NCBI GenBank assembly: GCA_012719125.1
Contig: JAAYAY010000328.1
Location: 1 to 64,000 of the forward strand
Reading direction: 5' to 3'
DNA: 64,000 bases
From: Planctomycetaceae bacterium
Lineage (GTDB): Bacteria; Planctomycetota; Planctomycetia; Pirellulales; Thermoguttaceae
Positions 7,615 to 14,741 of the stretch are shown here, in pieces; positions within the stretch are counted from its first letter, which is position 1; each line of letters begins with the position of its first letter. The notes beneath the pieces were generated by a model. That model saw only the letters and a list, made by a program, of their open reading frames with translations. It did no database searches and was not told the DNA's origin. The position numbers and the translations under genes were made by a program.

Positions 7615-9455
7615 GGTGAGCCCTCCTTCCCACGCGGCCGGGCGGCGCCTTCGGCCAGTGCGATAAATGCATCTTCGATGGTCGGGTCGGGATGGTCCTC
7701 GGTCCGTGCCAACTCGCGGATTTCGTCCGGCGTCCCGGTCGCAAGCTCGCGGCCCTGCGACATGATGAGCATCCGGTCGCAATACTCGGCCTCTTCCATG
7801 AAGTGCGTCGTGACGACCACGGTAACCCCGCCTTCAGCGAAGGAGTTGATGCGTCGCCAGAAGTCGCGGCGGGCAAGGGGATCCACTCCGCTGGTCGGCT
7901 CATCGAGGAAAAGAATATCGGGCTCGTGCAGGATCGCGGCGGCCATCGCCAGCCGCTGCTTGTATCCACCCGGCAGCCTTCCCGAGGCCATGTCGCGGTG
8001 GCCGCGGAGATCGAATTCGTCCAGGGCCCACTCGATCCGCTCGGCAAGCCGCGTGTTGGCCAGCCCGTAGGCCCGGCCGAAGAAACGCAGGTTCTCGAAC
8101 ACCGAAAGCTGGCCGTAGAGAGAGAACTGCTGGGCCATGTATCCCAATCGCTGCCGCGCAAACGATCCGGCGCGGCGCAGGTCGCGCCCGGCAACCCGGA
8201 CCTCGCCGGCCGACACCTTCGACAACCCGCACAGCATGCGGAAGGTGGTGCTCTTGCCGGCTCCGTTGGGGCCGAGCAGCCCGAAGATCTCGCCGCGATG
8301 GACGTCGAAGCTGATCTCCGAAACCGCGGTGAACGTGCCGAAGCGTTTGGTCAAGTCGCGGGTGTGGACGACACCGTCGGCGGACTCTCCGCGGTGGATC
8401 GTTGCTTCGGGTTCACGCGGATGCGGACTGACACCAGTACTGACCTGTGCGGCGGGGAGATTGGCGTGGCTCTGGCTGGATCGCGCGTGGGCCAGCAGTT
8501 TCATGAAAGCGTCTTCAAACGTGGGACCGGCCACGTCGATCGCGGCGGCTAGGTTGTCCGGCATCGCCCCCGTGACGGCCGCGATATCGCGTTCTTCGGT
8601 AACCACACGGACCCGGCCACCACGGATTGTGGCATCGATGATGCCGGGCCGTCCGGCCAATCGGCCCTGGATGGTCCGGGGCCGCACGCCCGGCGGAGGC
8701 TGAACCACAAACGTGTGCCCATGCACCTGTTCGCGAAATGACGCGGGAGTGCCTTCGTCCAGCTTCCGGCCCTCGTGCAATACGACGACACGATGGCACT
8801 TTTCGGCCTCGTCGAGGTAGGCCGTGGCAACCAGCACTCCGATTCCCTCCTGGTCGACCATCTGGTAGACAATGCGCCACAGTTCCCGCCTGGATACCGG
8901 GTCGACTCCGACGGTCGGCTCGTCGAGGAGCAGGAGTTCCGGGCTCTTGATCAAGGCACAGGCCAGGCCGAGCTTCTGCTTCATCCCGCCGGAGAGCCTG
9001 CCCGCGAGGCGACCTGTGAATTTCTCCAGTCCCGTCATCTCCAGAAGCCGCGTGTAGCGAGGCGCTCGGGCGGCGGGTTCCACGCCTTGAAGGTCGGCGT
9101 ACAGGTCGAGGTTCTCTTGAACGGTCAGGTCCTCGTACAGGCCGAACTTCTGGGGCATGTAGGCAATGCGTCCCCGGATCTGCAACGTGTCGCGAACCGA
9201 GTCAAGTCCCAGGACGGTGGCCGTCCCGCTGTCCGGCACCAGGAGCCCCGTCGCGATCCGCAGGAGCGTCGTTTTGCCGGCCCCGTCCGGACCGACGAGT
9301 CCCACCACCTCGCCGCATCGCACGTCCAGAGAGACGTCTCGCAGCGCCTCGACCGGCGGCCCGCCCTTCGACTCGAAGCGTTTGTGCAGGTTCCGTACGC
9401 CCAGCACCGTTTCGCCGGAACGCTCGGAAACAGACTCGTCGGCGGACTGGATCAC
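7611..9455 (-). CDS. Tandem ABC transporter ATPase (YbhF-like, two nucleotide-binding domains)
   Basis: A 614-residue protein with two complete ABC ATPase domains. The first (residues ~20-250) has Walker A GPDGAGKTT (Lys61), signature LSGGMKQ and Walker B LLLLDEPT. The second (~360-600) has Walker A GPNGAGKST (Lys401), a signature reading LPGGYKQ instead of LSGG, and Walker B ILFLDEPT. Lengths and order match E. coli YbhF, the energiser of an efflux pump implicated in drug and Na+ export. The altered second signature suggests that one of the two composite ATP sites may be weakened, as in other asymmetric exporters. The gene overlaps the adaptor gene by 4 bp at its start and the next permease by 4 bp at its end. 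Confidence 0.92.
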   Translation of the reverse strand: MIQSADESVSERSGETVLGVRNLHKRFESKGGPPVEALRDVSLDVRCGEVVGLVGPDGAGKTTLLRIATGLLVPDSGTATVLGLDSVRDTLQIRGRIAYMPQKFGLYEDLTVQENLDLYADLQGVEPAARAPRYTRLLEMTGLEKFTGRLAGRLSGGMKQKLGLACALIKSPELLLLDEPTVGVDPVSRRELWRIVYQMVDQEGIGVLVATAYLDEAEKCHRVVVLHEGRKLDEGTPASFREQVHGHTFVVQPPPGVRPRTIQGRLAGRPGIIDATIRGGRVRVVTEERDIAAVTGAMPDNLAAAIDVAGPTFEDAFMKLLAHARSSQSHANLPAAQVSTGVSPHPREPEATIHRGESADGVVHTRDLTKRFGTFTAVSEISFDVHRGEIFGLLGPNGAGKSTTFRMLCGLSKVSAGEVRVAGRDLRRAGSFARQRLGYMAQQFSLYGQLSVFENLRFFGRAYGLANTRLAERIEWALDEFDLRGHRDMASGRLPGGYKQRLAMAAAILHEPDILFLDEPTSGVDPLARRDFWRRINSFAEGGVTVVVTTHFMEEAEYCDRMLIMSQGRELATGTPDEIRELARTEDHPDPTIEDAFIALAEGAARPRGKEGSP

Positions 9456-10510
9456 GGCACAGGCACCTTCGGCAGGGTGGATTCAATCTCGGATTGTGAC
9501 GCAGGCGCCGGCACAGCGGTTGGCGGAGACGATTCATCGACGACGACCGTCGCGGGCATGCCGAGACGCAGCCGGTTTTCGGGATCGTTGACGTAGATGC
9601 GGACCTCGTAGACGAGTTGGGTGCGCAGTTCGGTTGTCTCCACCGATTTCGGAGTGAACTCGGCCATCGGCGAAATGAATCCAACCCAACCCTCGATCGG
9701 ATTCTCGGGGAACGAGTCGGTGGTGACCCAGGCACGCGCTCCTTGCCGAACCCGTCCCAGGCTCGGTTCCGGCACATACGCGCGAATCCATTTCGGGTCG
9801 TCGAGGGCAAGCACGTAGGCTGCTCGGCCGGGCGTAGCGTAGTCGCCCGGTTCCATGAGGCGGCTGCGAATCGTGCCGGGTGACGGGGCTCGCAGCTCGG
9901 TGTCGGCAAGCCGTTTCTCCAGGAGCCGCACGCGGGCGCGGTTCGCTTCCAGGCGGGCGTGTGCCTCCTGGATGTCCTCTTTCCTCGGTCCTTCCAGGGC
10001 CAGGGCCAGGCCTTGCTTCGCCTCGTCGAGTGCAGCCCGCTCCACTCGCAGTTGCATCTCGGCAGCATCCAGCGCCTCCTTGCTCACTCCCCCAGTGGGA
10101 GAGAGCCTCTGATATCGCTCGAGCGTCTGTTCGGCGTGGGTTAGTCTGGCCTCCAGAGAAGCGACCCGCGCCCGGGCCTGTTCGATTTCCTGCTGGCGGG
10201 TTCCGGATTCCAGTTTTCGGACCACGGCCTCCTGGGCGTCGACCAGGGCCTTGACCTCGTCGAGTTCGGCTCGCGTGCGAGAGGAATCGAGCGCAGCCAG
10301 GATCTGGCCTGCCTTGATCCGCGAGCCCTCCTCGACCCGCATGGAGGTCACGAGGGCACTGCCGTCGAAGGCGAGCTGCGCCGTGCGGATGTCGACGTTG
10401 CCGTAGAGGGTCAGCCGTTCCGGTTGCCCTTGAGACCGCTGGGAACGCCACCAGACGATGCCTGCGGCGAGGGCGACGACAAGGATCAGGAGGATGACAC
10501 GTTTCTTCAT
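9452..10510 (-). CDS. HlyD-family membrane fusion protein (YbhG-like)
   Basis: A 352-residue periplasmic adaptor. It has an N-terminal membrane anchor or signal (VILLILVVALAAGIVWW, residues ~4-20), a barrel-sandwich/lipoyl half motif (YGNVDIRTAQLAFDGS), a long alpha-helical hairpin with coiled-coil character (~90-205) and a C-terminal beta-barrel domain. This is the first gene of the efflux operon and links the ABC pump to an outer-membrane channel. No TolC homologue is in the window. Its ATG lies next to the operator-like palindrome shared with the divergent TetR regulator, so repression by that regulator is likely. Confidence 0.88.
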   Translation of the reverse strand: MKKRVILLILVVALAAGIVWWRSQRSQGQPERLTLYGNVDIRTAQLAFDGSALVTSMRVEEGSRIKAGQILAALDSSRTRAELDEVKALVDAQEAVVRKLESGTRQQEIEQARARVASLEARLTHAEQTLERYQRLSPTGGVSKEALDAAEMQLRVERAALDEAKQGLALALEGPRKEDIQEAHARLEANRARVRLLEKRLADTELRAPSPGTIRSRLMEPGDYATPGRAAYVLALDDPKWIRAYVPEPSLGRVRQGARAWVTTDSFPENPIEGWVGFISPMAEFTPKSVETTELRTQLVYEVRIYVNDPENRLRLGMPATVVVDESSPPTAVPAPASQSEIESTLPKVPVP

Positions 10511-10538
10511 CTGGATTGCTTGATGCCTGACTGTTTAT

Positions 10539-10556
10539 GTTATACACTTGTATGAC
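10539..10556. promoter_or_regulatory. Candidate TetR/CecR operator palindrome
   Basis: The 69-bp divergent gap holds the 18-bp imperfect palindrome GTTATACACTTGTATGAC, with arms GTnATACA/TGTATnAC and a 2-base centre. It overlaps a TATAAC that would serve as the -10 box for the efflux operon on the minus strand. A second short palindrome, AGTATACT (10564-10571), lies beside it and contains a TATACT that could be the -10 box of the regulator gene. Site position and symmetry fit autoregulation plus control of the pump. This is inferred from sequence only. Confidence 0.5.
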
Positions 10557-10579
10557 TTAATGAAGTATACTCTCGTCCA

Positions 10580-11284
10580 ATGGCTATGTCAAACGCTCGT
10601 ATAACATCGAAGATTGCCCGCACGCCCAGCCGGACCCCCAAACGAAGGGATGCGGTTCGGACTCGCGAGACCTTGCTGGCGGCGGCCGCAGAGGCGTTCG
10701 CTCGGCACGGATATCGCGATACGCCTGTGCGGAAGATCTGCGCCGAGGCGAAAGTGAACCTGGGCGCGGTCAGCCATTACTTCGGGAGCAAGGAGGCCCT
10801 GTACCGCGAGGTGCTGGTCATGGCGCACCGCCAGTTGGTCGATGCCGAGCCGGTTCCCGAAATGTCGCCGGGAGACGATCCGCGTGCCGCTCTGAGGAAT
10901 TGGGTGCGGTATGCACTGCGACTATTCTTGCTGCGTCGTGCCGCCCATCCCCACGCCAGACGGCTCTTCGCGTGGGAACTTCGCGACCCCACCCCCGCGC
11001 TCGACGAGTTGATTGCCCTGGTGATGTTGCCGGTGCGGCAAGCGTTGGAACGCATCGTCGCCGCGTTGCTGGGAGACGCCGACGAGCCGCGTCTGCGGGG
11101 CCAGTGCGCCAATTTCGTGGGCGCCGTCTGCATCATGCACGAGCAGGGGCAGGAGATTGTCAGGCGATTCGGCCACCCGGTGCCGCATAACGAGTCGGGG
11201 GTGGATCTCTTGGCGGACAGGATCACCGAATTCGCGGTGGGCGGGATAGAACGAATCCGCGACGGGGGAAACGGTTCGTTTTAG
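10580..11284 (+). CDS. TetR/AcrR-family regulator (CecR-like)
   Basis: A 234-residue regulator. The N-terminal TetR helix-turn-helix spans about residues 27-75, with ETLLAAAAEAFARHGY, then TPVRKICAEAKVNLGAVSHYF and GSKEALY. The C-terminal ligand domain resembles the CecR/YbiH type (DUF1956): WVRYALRLFLL and a late Gly-Gln rich helix. In E. coli, CecR controls the ybhGFSR operon, and here the gene is divergent from the same type of operon. Either ATG at 10580 or 10586 could be the start. If the TATACT at 10566 is the -10 box, the transcript would be nearly leaderless. Confidence 0.85.
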   Translation: MAMSNARITSKIARTPSRTPKRRDAVRTRETLLAAAAEAFARHGYRDTPVRKICAEAKVNLGAVSHYFGSKEALYREVLVMAHRQLVDAEPVPEMSPGDDPRAALRNWVRYALRLFLLRRAAHPHARRLFAWELRDPTPALDELIALVMLPVRQALERIVAALLGDADEPRLRGQCANFVGAVCIMHEQGQEIVRRFGHPVPHNESGVDLLADRITEFAVGGIERIRDGGNGSF

Positions 11285-11303
11285 TCCTAGCACGGAATAT
11301 TCA

Positions 11304-11384
11304 GGGGTGGCACGCCCAGAGCGAAGCGATGGGCGTGGTGATCTGACCATCCACGCCCATCGCTTCGGTCTGAGCGTACCACCC
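11304..11384. repeat. 34-bp imperfect inverted repeat element
   Basis: The 205-bp gap between the TetR gene and the metallo-beta-lactamase-like gene (convergent 3' ends) contains arms at 11305-11338 and 11351-11384 that pair over 34 bp with three mismatches around a 12-base loop. The core is GCGAAGCGATGGGCGTGG. It would form a strong hairpin from either strand and may stop transcription of both genes. It looks like another intergenic repeat family, different from the one at 5089. Confidence 0.75.
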
Positions 11385-11489
11385 AATACATAGTGCCTCT
11401 GAGGGGCCTGCACTTGTTTGGCGATCTCCAGGAGAGCCTCGTTTGCAGTTGGTGTTCGCAATGCAAGTACGAAACGTTTGTCCCGATCG

Positions 11490-12749
11490 TCAATCAGAAC
11501 TGTACGGTCCGCAGATCGCCTTGATCTCGAAAGTCTCGGCGGAATCATCGAGTACGAAGACCCGGTACTCACGGCCGCCCGGACTGACGCGAACCACGAC
11601 ATGCCCCTGCTGGCTTTTCAGTTTGTCGATGTGTGGCCCTACTACGATTCGGGTTTCGTTCATGATGTTGGTGGCAAAGACGTCGCGGGGGCCGGGGTAG
11701 GTTTTCGTCGAGAGCATTCGCCGCAAGACGGCCATGTCGGGTTGCTGCGCCAGCCAGGTGTGAATGATGATCACGTGGGGGCGCAAGGCCTGGAGGCATG
11801 ACGCGCCCATGGCATCGAAATTGGCGTGATGGTTCGCCTTGCATACTTCCACCGGGCCGGCCACCAGGGCCACGGGCGTTTCGATGTCTTGCCAGGGCTG
11901 TGCCGTGACGGAGTAGATATCGCCTCCGCTGAAGTAATCGAACCGGCCGTAGGACAGCCGGAAGGCGATGGAACACGCATTCTCGCTGGGATACTCGTCG
12001 TCATCGAGGTCGGCCAGGGCGGGGAAATGGTTCCGTTCAACGGACCCCACCCCTGTCCAGACATGCCCGTTGGCCGCCAGGTTGCGGATCTCGAAGTCCG
12101 GGTATTCTCGAGGGTTCTTCACAAGAACGAGTTGGTCGTTGGCTCCCACCCGGAACCGTTCTGCCCGGAGTGTGCCGCCGGCAACCTGCGATCTGGCAAA
12201 CTGGATGTAGTTCTTTGCTGATTCGCCTTCCGGGGGAACCGGCCAGTCGTAGTCGGGCCAGCCGCGGTCGATCAACGTGCCGCACGGGATCGAATGGGCC
12301 ACCTCCACAAGTCCGGTCAAGCGGTAACTGCCGGATGGGGAAGCGGGCGTGTCGGCAGCGACACCTCCGAGATGGTCTTCGTGAAAATGGGAGGCCATCA
12401 CATAGTGCAGCTTCTTTTCTGGCAGAGGATTCAGGAAATGGAGAATGTACCGCGAGATCCACTGGCCGGGGGTCCGGCTGTCATTGGGCTTTGGATCGGT
12501 CACTCTCGGCTTGGCAGCTCCTGTGACCCCTGCATCGACGAGCATCGTCGTGCCGTCGGGGAAAACGAAGAAGGAGCATTCTCCCCTGCCCGTGTTGATA
12601 TGGTGAATATCGAGACAGCCGGCAGTCCACGGGGGCAATGCCTGGCCGACCTGCGGCTCTTGGGAAAACGCCGGAGTTTTCGCCGACAGGAACAGGAGGG
12701 TCAGAATGAGGACCGAGACGCAGATTCTGTCGTTTCTGGATTTCGTCAT
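11490..12749 (-). CDS. Secreted metallo-beta-lactamase-fold hydrolase
   Basis: About 419 residues with an N-terminal signal peptide (VLILTLLFLSAKTPAFS). It carries the metallo-beta-lactamase motif HFHEDH (His121, His123, Asp125, His126), which binds two metals, and an opening strand LDIHHINTGRGECSFF like that of the ComEC/Rec2-type branch of the fold. Unlike ComEC it has no membrane channel. The ATG at 12749 has AGAGG about 7 nt upstream, and longer forms would enter the preceding gene. It begins 11 bp after the GntR regulator and is probably cotranscribed with it. The substrate is unknown, and the link to the divergent deoC/glycyl radical genes is positional only. Confidence 0.78.
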   Translation of the reverse strand: MTKSRNDRICVSVLILTLLFLSAKTPAFSQEPQVGQALPPWTAGCLDIHHINTGRGECSFFVFPDGTTMLVDAGVTGAAKPRVTDPKPNDSRTPGQWISRYILHFLNPLPEKKLHYVMASHFHEDHLGGVAADTPASPSGSYRLTGLVEVAHSIPCGTLIDRGWPDYDWPVPPEGESAKNYIQFARSQVAGGTLRAERFRVGANDQLVLVKNPREYPDFEIRNLAANGHVWTGVGSVERNHFPALADLDDDEYPSENACSIAFRLSYGRFDYFSGGDIYSVTAQPWQDIETPVALVAGPVEVCKANHHANFDAMGASCLQALRPHVIIIHTWLAQQPDMAVLRRMLSTKTYPGPRDVFATNIMNETRIVVGPHIDKLKSQQGHVVVRVSPGGREYRVFVLDDSAETFEIKAICGPYSSD

Positions 12750-12760
12750 TCTTTGCCTCT

Positions 12761-13528
12761 TCACTGCCGCAATCGACCGCGAGGCGGCGTTGCCGATTGA
12801 ATCGGACCAAGCCGGCTGTGGAATTCGTACTGGTCGCCGCGATAGAGTGTCCGCTCCCACCAGAGCGGCCGGTCGTTCTCCAGAAAGCCGACCGACACGA
12901 CTTCGAACGCCGCCGAGCGGGTGGTGGTCTGCAGACGGCGCGATTCGGCGGTCGTCAGCAGCACGGCTCGAATCACTTCGTTGGCGCCGGCGATTCGCAG
13001 GCCGTGATTCTCCGTCCAGGCATGGTACAGCGATCCTTCCGCCTGCAACCGGGTGAGTTCAGGGCAGAGGCCATGGACGACGTAGCGATGTTCGAAGATC
13101 ACCGGTACGTCGTCGGCTAGGCGTACGCGTTCCATCTCCCAGACCAACGCGTTGTCGGCAATATCCAGTGCAGTCCGCACCGAGTCGTCGACGTCTGCGG
13201 CCGGCAACTTGCCGAAGGTGAGCAGTTCCGTGCGCGGCGTCTTGCCGGCGGCCTTTGCCTTCTCGGTGAAGCTCACCAGAGAGCGAACGTCGTAGTCGAT
13301 AACCGCTCGTCGCACGAAGGTGCCCAGCCCTTTGCGAAACTCCAGGAACCCTTCTGACACCAGGCTCGCCAGGGCCTTGTTGGCGGTCGTTCGACTGACT
13401 CCAAAACGTTGCGCGATCTCTCGTTCGGTAAGAAATCGATCTCCGCAGTTGTACTCGCCAGCCAGGGCCGAGCGCAGGCGCTGGTTGAGTTGCTGATAGA
13501 CGGGGCTGCGAACGAGTTGGGTGTCCAT
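12761..13528 (-). CDS. GntR-family (HutC-type, UTRA) transcriptional regulator
   Basis: A 255-residue protein with an N-terminal winged helix-turn-helix (residues ~8-75: YQQLNQRLRSAL, LTEREIAQRFGVSRTTANKAL, GTFVRR) and a C-terminal UTRA ligand-binding domain (~95-245). HutC-type regulators usually respond to sugar phosphates or amino-acid metabolites and control adjacent catabolic genes. It is divergent from deoC and the glycyl radical enzyme operon, with a palindrome inside a sigma70-like promoter between them. It is therefore the probable local regulator of that operon and of the metallo-beta-lactamase-like gene behind it. Confidence 0.88.
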   Translation of the reverse strand: MDTQLVRSPVYQQLNQRLRSALAGEYNCGDRFLTEREIAQRFGVSRTTANKALASLVSEGFLEFRKGLGTFVRRAVIDYDVRSLVSFTEKAKAAGKTPRTELLTFGKLPAADVDDSVRTALDIADNALVWEMERVRLADDVPVIFEHRYVVHGLCPELTRLQAEGSLYHAWTENHGLRIAGANEVIRAVLLTTAESRRLQTTTRSAAFEVVSVGFLENDRPLWWERTLYRGDQYEFHSRLGPIQSATPPRGRLRQ

Positions 13529-13631
13529 GTTTCTCCCGGTGGCCGTGGCAGAGTGGAGTACGAATCGGGCCGGCGCGACGGTGCCTCGGCCTGGGGGCTC
13601 GGGGAATGCCGGCCAAGCTCCGCTCCGACAC

Positions 13632-13660
13632 TTGACACGGTGGCTTAGCCACTATACCAT
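13632..13660 (+). promoter_or_regulatory. Sigma70-like promoter with embedded operator palindrome, driving deoC
   Basis: A perfect TTGACA -35 box (13632-13637) is followed after 17 bp by TACCAT (13655-13660) as a -10 box; TATACC at 13653 is a tighter-spaced alternative. Between the boxes lies the 13-bp palindrome GTGGCTTAGCCAC (13640-13652). A repressor bound there would block RNA polymerase. The site is 104 bp from the GntR start and about 240 bp upstream of deoC, so it suits control by that regulator. The rest of the 373-bp gap holds the hairpin at 13838-13864 and no gene that I can see. Confidence 0.45.
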
Positions 13661-13830
13661 CGTGGGCGACGCTGGTCAATGGGCCGCACCGGCCTGGCAG
13701 GAGAACTGCAAAGCAGCAGGCACGCTCCGCCGTGCCGTCCGCAGAACCGCCGGAAATCCCGATTTCCCGCGAACCGCGCTCGGAGCGGACCTGTACCGAA
13801 TTCTGTGCTCGTGATGCTGCAGGAAGGGGA

Positions 13831-13870
13831 CCGTCCCATTTTTGTGGCGTCCTGCCACAAAAATCGGGAA
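13831..13870. repeat. Hairpin repeat in the deoC leader
   Basis: Arms 13838-13848 (ATTTTTGTGGC) and 13854-13864 pair perfectly over 11 bp around a 5-base loop. They are preceded by GGGACCGTCCC. The left flank looks like one end of a longer intergenic repeat whose right flank has decayed. The hairpin ends about 38 nt before the deoC start codon, so it sits in the 5' leader and could affect transcript stability. Confidence 0.6.
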
Positions 13871-13901
13871 ATCCCCCCTCACCCCATCTGGAGATGGTTT
13901 C

Positions 13902-14678
13902 ATGAAATATACCTACGAACAACTGGCCAAGATGATCGACCACTCCCTGCTCCATCCGACGATGACGGACGAGGAACTGGATGCCGGCTGCAAGCTGGCC
14001 GCCCAATACGGCGTGGCCTCGGTTTGCATCAAGCCCTATGCCGTCAAACGAGCGGCGAAGCTGCTGCAAGACACTGGAGTGCTGGTGGGGGCGGTGATCG
14101 GCTTTCCCCACGGAAACTCGTGCACGGAGTCGAAACGCTACGAGACGGAACTGGCCTGCCGCGACGGGGCGGCCGAAATCGACATGGTGATCAACATCGG
14201 CAAGGCGCTCAGCGGCGACTGGGACTACGTCGAGCAGGATGTCAAGGCCGTCTGCGAGGAGGCCCACGGCCACGGCGCCAAGGTCAAGGTCATCTTCGAG
14301 AACGACTATCTCACCCAGGGCGGTGCGGGCCTGAGCGGCGACGATTTCAAACGGCGGCTCTGTGAAATCTGCGAGCGTGCCGGGGCCGACTGGGTCAAGA
14401 CCTCGAGCGGCTACGGCTTCGTGAAGCAGCCCGACGGCAGCTACAATTACCGCGGCGCCACGGAACACGACCTGGCCTTGATGCGTGCGAGTTGTTCGCC
14501 GCAGGTGCAGGTCAAAGCGGCTGGCGGCGTACGCGACCTCGACGGCCTGATCAAGGTCCGTGACCTGGGCGCCACGCGATGCGGGGCCACCGCCACGGCC
14601 GCCATGCTCGACGATTACAGGCGTCGCGAAGCGGCTGAATCATCCGGCAAGGCGGAGGGCAGCAAGGCCGGCGACTGA
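13902..14678 (+). CDS. deoC: Deoxyribose-phosphate aldolase
   Basis: A 258-residue class I aldolase that cleaves 2-deoxy-D-ribose 5-phosphate to glyceraldehyde 3-phosphate and acetaldehyde. The expected catalytic residues are present: Asp94 in AEIDMVINIG, the Schiff-base Lys166 in WVKTSSGYG and Lys205 in VKAAGGVR. Length and motif spacing match E. coli DeoC. The ATG at 13902 has GGAGA about 8 nt upstream. It is the first gene of an apparent operon with the glycyl radical enzyme and its activase (63-bp gap). No deoxynucleoside phosphorylase or deoxyribose kinase is nearby, so the source of its substrate is not obvious. Confidence 0.95.
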   Translation: MKYTYEQLAKMIDHSLLHPTMTDEELDAGCKLAAQYGVASVCIKPYAVKRAAKLLQDTGVLVGAVIGFPHGNSCTESKRYETELACRDGAAEIDMVINIGKALSGDWDYVEQDVKAVCEEAHGHGAKVKVIFENDYLTQGGAGLSGDDFKRRLCEICERAGADWVKTSSGYGFVKQPDGSYNYRGATEHDLALMRASCSPQVQVKAAGGVRDLDGLIKVRDLGATRCGATATAAMLDDYRRREAAESSGKAEGSKAGD

Positions 14679-14741
14679 ACGCCGGCAGTGCGGGTAGAAT
14701 CGAATGTGCCGGCAGCGGTTTGTGTTTGAGGAGACATCGAC

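Noticed and set aside
5830-8070. Long plus-strand open frame of 746 codons opposite the ABC permease and ATPase genes
   Set aside because: It is antisense to well-supported efflux genes. Its product is rich in Gln, His, Asp and Arg with no family motif, as expected for a shadow of a GC-rich gene.
11490-12749. ComEC-type competence protein
   Set aside because: Only the metallo-beta-lactamase-fold part is present; there are no membrane channel segments and no other competence genes.
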